Positions 57,358-64,000 of a stretch of 64,000 bases of DNA are shown here, piece after piece. The DNA lies in assembly GCA_030704615.1 (NCBI GenBank), contig CM060733.1, forward strand, positions 23,498,001 to 23,562,000, read 5' to 3'. Numbering within the stretch: position 1 is the stretch's first letter; each line of letters begins with the position of its first letter. This stretch comes from Takakia lepidozioides (Eukaryota > Streptophyta > Takakiopsida > Takakiales > Takakiaceae). The notes beneath the pieces were generated by a model. It ran no database searches. It was not told the DNA's origin and worked only from the letters and a program-made list of their open reading frames with translations. Both the position numbers and the translations under genes were made by a program.

Positions 57358-58325
57358 ATGACTACACTTTCAGCACTCTTGAAAAGTTTGGTATTGGGAC
57401 TTGTTGTGGCATGCGCTCTAGGCAACTGCATAGCAAGAATGGACTGCTCTCTGCCTAAAAAATTCAAGACTATTGGACCATATTATTGGACAGATGTTCT
57501 TTTTTATCCCAATCAAACTGATTACATTATAGCAAGGATCAATGGAACGGCCACCCAAGATATTTTTGGAGCATTCCAAATCTTTAATGATCCACTCACA
57601 TTGGGTCCCAATGTGAACGACACACTTCTAGGCCGTGCGCAAGGTCACTTAGCACTTGTAAGTGCTCTTCCATATATCAAATATTACAACGGTCATGTCT
57701 CAAATGCATAATCTGCTCAATTCACACCCATGTATAGATGTTGCAAGAGTTCACAAATTCAGTGACATGTTGAAGCTATCATATGTTTTTTTTTTTCAAT
57801 TGCAAGCTTTTCTTTAATTTGTATGTGCATCTACGTATCTATCTACTTATATATTGAATATTTATATCATCACTACATAACCAACATGGGTGGATCACAT
57901 GTCTATGGAAATTAACAAACTAGTTCACTAGATTTGCAAAGAGCTTTTCTTTTTCTTGCAGGAGTTATGTTTCAAGTTAAATATGTAGGACTCGAACTTT
58001 TATATCTTTCATAGGTTCATACATATTGTTTCAATCTTAACGTGCAAGACTCACTGATGGGTTCTTGGCTCAAAATCTACAGACCAGCTATGATGGACTC
58101 GATGGACCAATTCAATTCACATTTGTACTAGACAATGGTACCATCAGCTTTGGAGGATACTTGTTGTATCCTTTTGACAACCGATTTGGAATCATAACAG
58201 GCACTGGTGGCTATAAGAACATTACTAAAGGCTACACTGATACGACTTTTAGCTCATGGGGCCTTAATTATAACCAACTAGTACTTAAGGGCACTGTGTA
58301 TTACACCACATCCGATGACTACTAA
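57358..58325 (+). CDS. Dirigent-like protein A
   Basis: Two exons, 57358-57657 and 58083-58325, joined by a 425-base intron (donor GTAAGTG, acceptor ATCTACAG), give 180 residues. A hydrophobic N-terminus (LLKSLVLGLVVACALGNC) is a likely secretion signal. Dirigent landmarks follow: YYWTDVLFYPNQTD; FGAFQIFNDPLTLGP; LLGRAQG; FTFVLDNGTISFGGY; and ITGTGGYKNITKGY, close to the family VGGTGxFxxARGY. Dirigent proteins are secreted eight-stranded beta-barrels that steer stereoselective coupling of phenoxy radicals in lignan and related pathways. N-glycosylation sequons include NQT and NGT. The gene is intact. Its closest relative here is the copy at 62419. Substrate and subgroup cannot be deduced. Confidence 0.88.
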
Positions 58326-61300
58326 ACTCTTGAGTAGCTTTGGACAAGAGATTCACACATTTAATGTTGCGGTCTATACATATGCATAATGATATTTTAG
58401 AATCTCTATGAAATTGCTTGAAGCTATTGTAGTTGAACAAAGATTTCAATCATGGCTGGAAACATATGATGCATCACTAACTTATATAGTGATGCATATG
58501 TCTTAATTATATCCATAGTATCTAATTAGTGTCTTTGAGTAGATTCTCGCTTTGGACTATTGATGGTTAAATGCTCGTTTGGTCTTGAGAGTAGTGGGGC
58601 ATTGACAACTATCTTATAACCAGACACACGCCATGGAAAGGTGGGTGGATTGAATTACCTACTGGTAGGTCAATATCGGACCCATAATTCATCTCAAGTT
58701 GGCTGGAAGAGAAGGGAAATCCGGATCTCCCAAGCATCGTTCATACTCCTTTGTTGATCAATGTAGACATCAACAAATTTTGTATTAGCATCCACAACAC
58801 CATGTAGTATTATATAATAGTATCTCTTCCTATTGATTTAGTCGTACTTCATGTCAACCAGTAGGGGCGTAATCCTCACAAGGGTGGGTAGCCATAGCAA
58901 TTCATTACACATTATTAAAACAACTTTATACTTGGTCACGTAAATGTTGAGTTGTTGCTCCCTTGTAGCAACACTGAGTAAGGTATGTGGGCAGGTACTT
59001 CTCAATTTGCAAGAAAAGGGAAGTCTGTAGGTGTGTTGAATACAGTACTCATGACACAAATCTTATTCTATTTTAATTGACCTGAGGAAGAAGAAATCAT
59101 AATGATGAGCTTCACCCACTTGTGATGAGTCCTATGAGAGTCTTACTAAGATTGTGGCATTTACTTCATAGGCAATATGTCCACCTGAGTGTAGTCATTT
59201 ATTTCTGCCTAGTCAAGAAGAGGGGTCTGAAATTGAAGTTTGACTCTCCGGACGCGAAAATTTCAAGATCAAACTGATGACACCATTTAGGGGTTTGCAT
59301 ATACCCCCTATATTCTATACCCCCTATTGTTACCCACTCTTATTGGAAGCCTAGCTTTCAATCTCTTTGGGGGCTTCTGAAGGTGGCAATGCCTCGAGGT
59401 TGACAATGTGAAGGGTGGGCGGGGGAGGGAGGAACTGGGAAGGACCAGCAACATCATGAGCTTGGGGGGCAGAGGCAGGGATGATAGGGAGAATGGAGGG
59501 TCTTTTCCGAGTCCTAGCTTTATAGACAATCCTACATTGACACATGGATGGTGACAATAGTATAATATAATAAGCGATGCAAGCCACATCTCCTAAGCCA
59601 ATGATGTCTTTCGTAGTCCTGAAAAATACACCTTAAGCAAGTGTACACCCTGAATTCCTCCTCGATCATAGTGTACCTACACAACATACCAGATTTGATA
59701 TTAAACATACATAAAAGAAATTTTGAACATTTTACTTCAACCCTCTTGATTAATGCAATTTTTAGAGCCCAATCCCCAATCAAAGTTACTCACCATGACA
59801 TATTGGATCCTTGCCAATGAAGCACAGCCTGAAGATGGTGTCTGAAGCACCTGGAGAGCTGCATCAACAAATACAATCAAGATGTCAATCAATAATTCAA
59901 ATTAGAGACTCTTGCCTAATAGATTGATGGTTGCACGTCAAGTTTGCAAAACTGTAACTATAGATGCGTAAACTCGCCAAAAACAATACACGTCCGTGTT
60001 CCTTTATAAGAGGATTTCAGAATGAATTGCACTCGAAAGACATATATAAAGCCTATTCGTTCCAGATTATCCACATAACCTAGATATGAGTGTCCGTGAG
60101 AGAGTGAATGAGAGAGACAAAAAAAGAGATAAAGAAACTTAATGACTTTGAAGAAGTCTCAGAAACAAATTGAAATTAAATAAATTGGTACTTCAAAAAG
60201 TGGGGGAGTCATTGAGAGGATTGCAGAAAGAGTCACATGTGCGTGCAGGAAGATACCAAATGTGGCTGTGCTTGAACTGATTGACGCAGCTGCTTGATGT
60301 GGTCATGATGTGATTCTATCCTCAATCCAAAAATTTCATTGCAAACTAACAAATGAATGAAATTGTCTACAAATTCATGCATGTCTCTTATTCCTCAACG
60401 ACAATTTAATTTGAAATCCAGATGTACAATGACTAAGTGCAAGTTAATGTTTGAGAGTCCAATTGTGGACAAACTGGGAATGTGACAACCTAGAGTGCAA
60501 GTCCTCAAAAGTCCATAACTCCATGAAAAATCATCTAACTTGCAAAATAATCATACCAACATGTAGATATGGTAGATGACTAGCAACATTCAATCTCATT
60601 TGGGATGAAGATAGATTTATTGGCACAATGTTACAGATAATATGAAGAGCACTCACTGAAAAACTGCAATGTGACCAAACTGAGCCACTTGATCGTACAC
60701 TCCCCCATAACCTTCTTGATAACCTCTGGGGATTTGTCACCGAATCAAAGAATCTATACATAAATATATTTGTTTTGCATTTTGTTTGGGTTGGAATTTG
60801 AATCGGAATTAGGTTAGGCATCATGTAGTTCTATTGTGGACCATACATTTTAAGTAATTCTGATAATTCACAAAGGGTACATTACATTATGTATGTATGG
60901 GCTTGTCAGCGAACCAAGCCCTTATATGTTTCTGACCTTTAAACCCATTATAGATCCGAGACAACCTTCTTGGTACGTCCGAACCTACAAAGTTCGGCGA
61001 ACTTGCAAGTTTTGAGTATATTCTCATATGTAAATCTAAAGAATTTTGGCCACTCTCACACTCACCAAAGTTCAGTCCTCTTCTCCTAGAGGGAGAAGTG
61101 GATTATTCTTCACGGAGCTCGATTTTGATGGCTGGGCCCTGGGAACAACTGCTCACGTGAAATATGAGGTCCAAATGTCTCTTATGTTATATCATTATCT
61201 TTTTATTCATTACTATTGTAGGACTTCATTGCTCTAAATGTAGATACAACTCTAAATGGTTGTAGTATATGTTGGTGATAAGTAGGTCACCATGTTAATT

Positions 61301-61684
61301 ATGAAGAATATTGGTCATTCAAAAGATTGGAGGTTGTCATGAATTCCAAGTGCCAACTCATATGTCAGGTGTTTTCGCTCTTGTACTAGGTTTTGCGACT
61401 CTATCTTATTCCATGGATGCCATGATGATTTTTTTGAAAATTGTTTCGACAAATTTTTTCAGATCAGTGGCAAATATATTATACTAGACTATTGTTTTTA
61501 TGAACTAAGGCGCCCCCAACTTGCACTTATATATGAAAATATGTGTATGGTAAGGTTCCCTTGAGGTAACCTTCTTTGATTTGATCAATCATAAGATTAA
61601 TGAGGACATGGCCTGAGGTCTTTAGGGGAAAACCAAAGATAGGCCCGACGAAGGGAACCACGTATATGCCAATGCAATACCCTG
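58326..61684. other. Spacer between the dirigent duplicates
   Basis: No gene was recognised. A Pro/Leu-rich minus-strand frame at 59308-59589 and a short plus frame at 61046-61237 look like chance. Confidence 0.4.
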
Positions 61685-63530
61685 TCAGCTCGTCGCCACG
61701 TCACCCTCAAGCATTGGCACCACAACTATTCTTCTCATCACCATGGTTGTCTTAACACTATTAATAAAGGTTTAAGACAATAATTGGCTGAATTTTGCTT
61801 GGGGATTGTTCCTAAATTGATTAGTCTTAAAAGAGGATGTACAAAAAGGGGTGAAGTTCTTATTCAAGGACGCCTCGCCCTTTGTCATGACCTCTAAATC
61901 TAGGAAAGTTCAAGGGCAAGAACTTTATCTAGCAAAGCTCAAAAACTTATTATTTAGCCCTATTTTGACGGATTTTGAGAAGGCCCTAGCTGAGGATTGT
62001 AGTCCATAACCGCTTGGGGCTAAAACAACCTAATGCAAAGACAAATATTGTGATTGGGATGTCACTATATTTACACTTGGAAATTTTGTGTAGTGCTTTA
62101 TATTTCACGTCAAAGTAAAGTTGACATGAGAATACTAACAGCCGGCACGGCACGAAATCATGTGCAAAAACTATTCTCTATGACCAAACAAAACTTGGGT
62201 GGCCAAAAATAATGACTCAATGACAACACTTAACTTAGCAATATTCTAGTCTACATCTCATTGTTTTGGTCCTCTCACATATTAGCAATAAATAAGATTG
62301 ATCGTCACAACTCACACACATGTCTAGGCACTCCTTACTCATTTTGACTTCCTCTCATTGTTACAATTGTTCTAAAATCCCAAGTTAAGAAAAAGTTTTA
62401 AGGCGGGAATCAGGTGCCATGGCTACACTTTCGTCATTCTTGAGAAGTTTGGCACTGGGACTTGTAATGGCATGCGCTGTAGGCAACTACATAATGTCGA
62501 AAGTTGAGTGCTTCCCGCTAGAAAAATTCAATACTATTGGACCATACTATTGGACGGATGTTCTTTTCTATCCCAATCAAACTGATTTTGTAATAGCAAG
62601 GATCAATGGAACGGCAACCCAAGATAACTTTGGAGCATTCCAAATCTTTAACGATCCTCTCAGATTGGGTCCCAATGCAAATGACGCACTTCTAGGCCGT
62701 ACTGAAGGCCACTTAGCACTTGTGAGTGCTTAACTTCCATATATCAATATTACAATGGTCATGTCTATAATGCACAATATGCTTAATTTACATGTACCAC
62801 GACTGTTCATGTGTAGATTTTGCAAAACTTTACAAATTCAGTGTATTCAAGTATTGAAGCTTATAGGTTTTTCTTGTTCCTTGTTTATGTAAAATTACAA
62901 GCTTACATTTAATTTGCATGCATATATGTCTATCTACTTTTATTGAACCCGTTGGTGGATCACAAATTAACAAACTAATTCAATAGATTTGCAAGAGTGT
63001 AAAAATAAAAAATAATAATAACTATGTTTCGAGTTAAATATGTAAGATCCAAACTTTTGCAACTTTCATAGTACATATTGTTTACAAGTGAATATTGTAA
63101 GACTCACCTATGGGTTTCTGGCTCTAAATTATCTACAGAGCAGCGTCGACGCACTTGATGGACCAATACAATTCACATTTGTATTGAACAATGGTACCAT
63201 CACCTTTGGAGGATACTTGGCGTACCCTTATGACAACCGCTATGGAATCATTACGGGAAGTGGTGCCTACAAGAACATTATTTGGGGCTACACTGATACG
63301 ACTTTTAGCTCGTTCGGCCTTGGCTTTGATCAGCTAGTACTCAAGGGCACTGTTTATTACACCACGTCCCATGACTACTAAACTCTTGATCAGCTTTTGA
63401 TAAGAGATGCAGTGCACTTTCAAATTTTTTGATGAAGTTGCTTGAAGGTATTGTGATTGAAATTTCATTGTAGTCATGGCTGGAAACATATCATCTACTG
63501 ATTTATGTAGTGATTTGTATGTCTTCACAT
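61685..63530 (+). repeat. Duplicated block B carrying a dirigent gene
   Basis: Partner of 55730-58480. It keeps the uninterrupted site where block A has the TTAA element. Divergence in the intron and flanks is clearly higher than in the exons. Confidence 0.8.
62419..63381 (+). CDS. Dirigent-like protein B
   Basis: Exons 62419-62721 and 63139-63381 with a 417-base intron at the same position and phase as in gene A (donor GTGAGTG, acceptor ATCTACAG) give 181 residues. The sequence keeps the signal-like N-terminus (LRSLALGLVMACAVGNYI), YYWTDVLFYPNQTD, FGAFQIFNDPLRLGP, LLGRTEG, FTFVLNNGTITFGGY and ITGSGAYKNIIWGYTDTTFS. Gene A has LLGRAQG and TKGY at the last two variable sites. The start Met is the first in frame and matches gene A. 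It is intact and probably functional. Role as for gene A: secreted guidance of phenoxy-radical coupling. Confidence 0.88.
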
Positions 63531-64000
63531 CCATAAGTTATATGGATATTTAGAAAATAAAATAAAATAAAAGAGGAATAGGGAAAATAGGGACATCCAT
63601 AGCTCTGAGCATTCAGTAGCCTTATAGAAATTAGCATAGTTAATTGCGAAGTCTAGCATGCTGTCTAATCATATTCAGTTGGATTGGAGATAAACCATCT
63701 TTTAGGACATTCTCACAACACTTTTACTTCAAATCCTTGATGCTAGGTTAAAAGTTTGGAATCATTGTGTAGTTCCGAGCACCAAGACATTATATTGTAA
63801 CTTCATGTTGTGCTCACACACCATGTCAACCCCATTTTCAACTTGATGAGTAACTAACTTAATTTTTCTACATAGAATGATATTCCTTCCATCAAACCAA
63901 AGACTAGTTTCATTGTATCGTAAGTAAGACTCTACTACATCGTACACAATGGACTACATGCAGTCAAATAAATGATTGTACGTCAATGATACATATTGTC
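63531..64000. other. Downstream flank with nothing recognised
   Basis: AT-rich sequence beyond the duplicated block; no open frame or repeat of note. Confidence 0.4.

Larger units (their letters stand above)
55730..58480 (+). repeat. Duplicated block A carrying a dirigent gene
   Basis: Alignable with 61685-63530 over the promoter region, both exons, the intron and the 3' flank. Shared upstream landmarks are ATCACCATGGTTGTCT and GGCTGAATTTTGCTT; AAAGTTCAAGGG and AAGAACTTTATCT follow. Block A is longer because of the TTAA-flanked insertion at 55906-56754. Confidence 0.8.

Noticed and set aside
59308-59589. Pro/Leu-rich minus-strand ORF as a cell-wall protein gene
   Set aside because: No repeat motif, signal or splice support. 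Composition alone is not evidence.
61046-61237. Short ORF upstream of dirigent gene B as a separate gene
   Set aside because: 63 codons with no recognisable motif and no splice partner.

Overview
The window is eukaryotic and reads as a land-plant chromosome. It carries intron-containing dirigent-family genes, a plant-type COG3 gene, PPR and cytochrome P450 remnants, and plant-type Copia, Gypsy, LINE, MULE and hAT elements. The species cannot be named from sequence alone; the PPR and transposon flavour would fit a seed-free plant (moss, fern or lycophyte), but that is only an impression. Roughly two thirds of the window is nested transposable elements and only three or four loci look like intact host genes.

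Layout. 1-1.2 kb: a TA-flanked pogo/Tigger-like DNA transposon remnant with perfect 22-bp terminal inverted repeats. 1.5-21.8 kb: a nest of elements. A Copia element (LTRs at 1530-1748 and 21589-21805) was hit in gag by a Gypsy element (copy 1), which was itself hit between protease and methyltransferase by an 11.5-kb MULE. The same Copia was hit in its reverse transcriptase by a non-autonomous hAT element that contains a tRNA-derived SINE. 22.6-24.2 kb: a P450 exon relic and exons of an unidentified minus-strand gene. 26.0-28.3 kb: an intact, intronless COG3 gene. 28.8-32.6 kb: a LINE, interrupted by Gypsy copy 3 (32.6-37.1 kb, minus strand). 38.07-43.87 kb: a complete gag-only LTR retrotransposon with a 5-bp target duplication. 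44-46 kb: a PPR relic and an unidentified ORF. 46.4-52.9 kb: Gypsy copy 2. 52.9-64 kb: a PPR relic and two duplicated dirigent-like genes, one block carrying a TTAA-flanked insertion.

The most interesting system is the Gypsy family present in three decayed copies. Read together, the copies give one in-frame polyprotein: gag with zinc knuckles, aspartic protease, C5-cytosine DNA methyltransferase, reverse transcriptase, RNase H, integrase, and a C-terminal PHD finger in the place where many plant Gypsy elements carry a chromodomain. The methyltransferase shows the SAM-binding motif (DLFGGIGTGL), PCQ, ENV, the RxRxxW-type motif and a C-terminal motif. A retroelement carrying its own DNA-methylation enzyme and a likely histone-tail reader is unusual. 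The family's 3' ends also have an odd A-B-A terminal structure, with three predicted stem-loops kept by compensatory changes between diverged copies.

A second element of interest is the MULE. Besides a SWIM-type transposase on the minus strand it carries a divergent multi-exon gene whose C-terminal part resembles an amino-methyltransferase fold, and an intronic array of perfect palindromes. All transposon genes here contain stops, frameshifts or deletions, so these copies are probably not autonomous; the statements about function are about the family.
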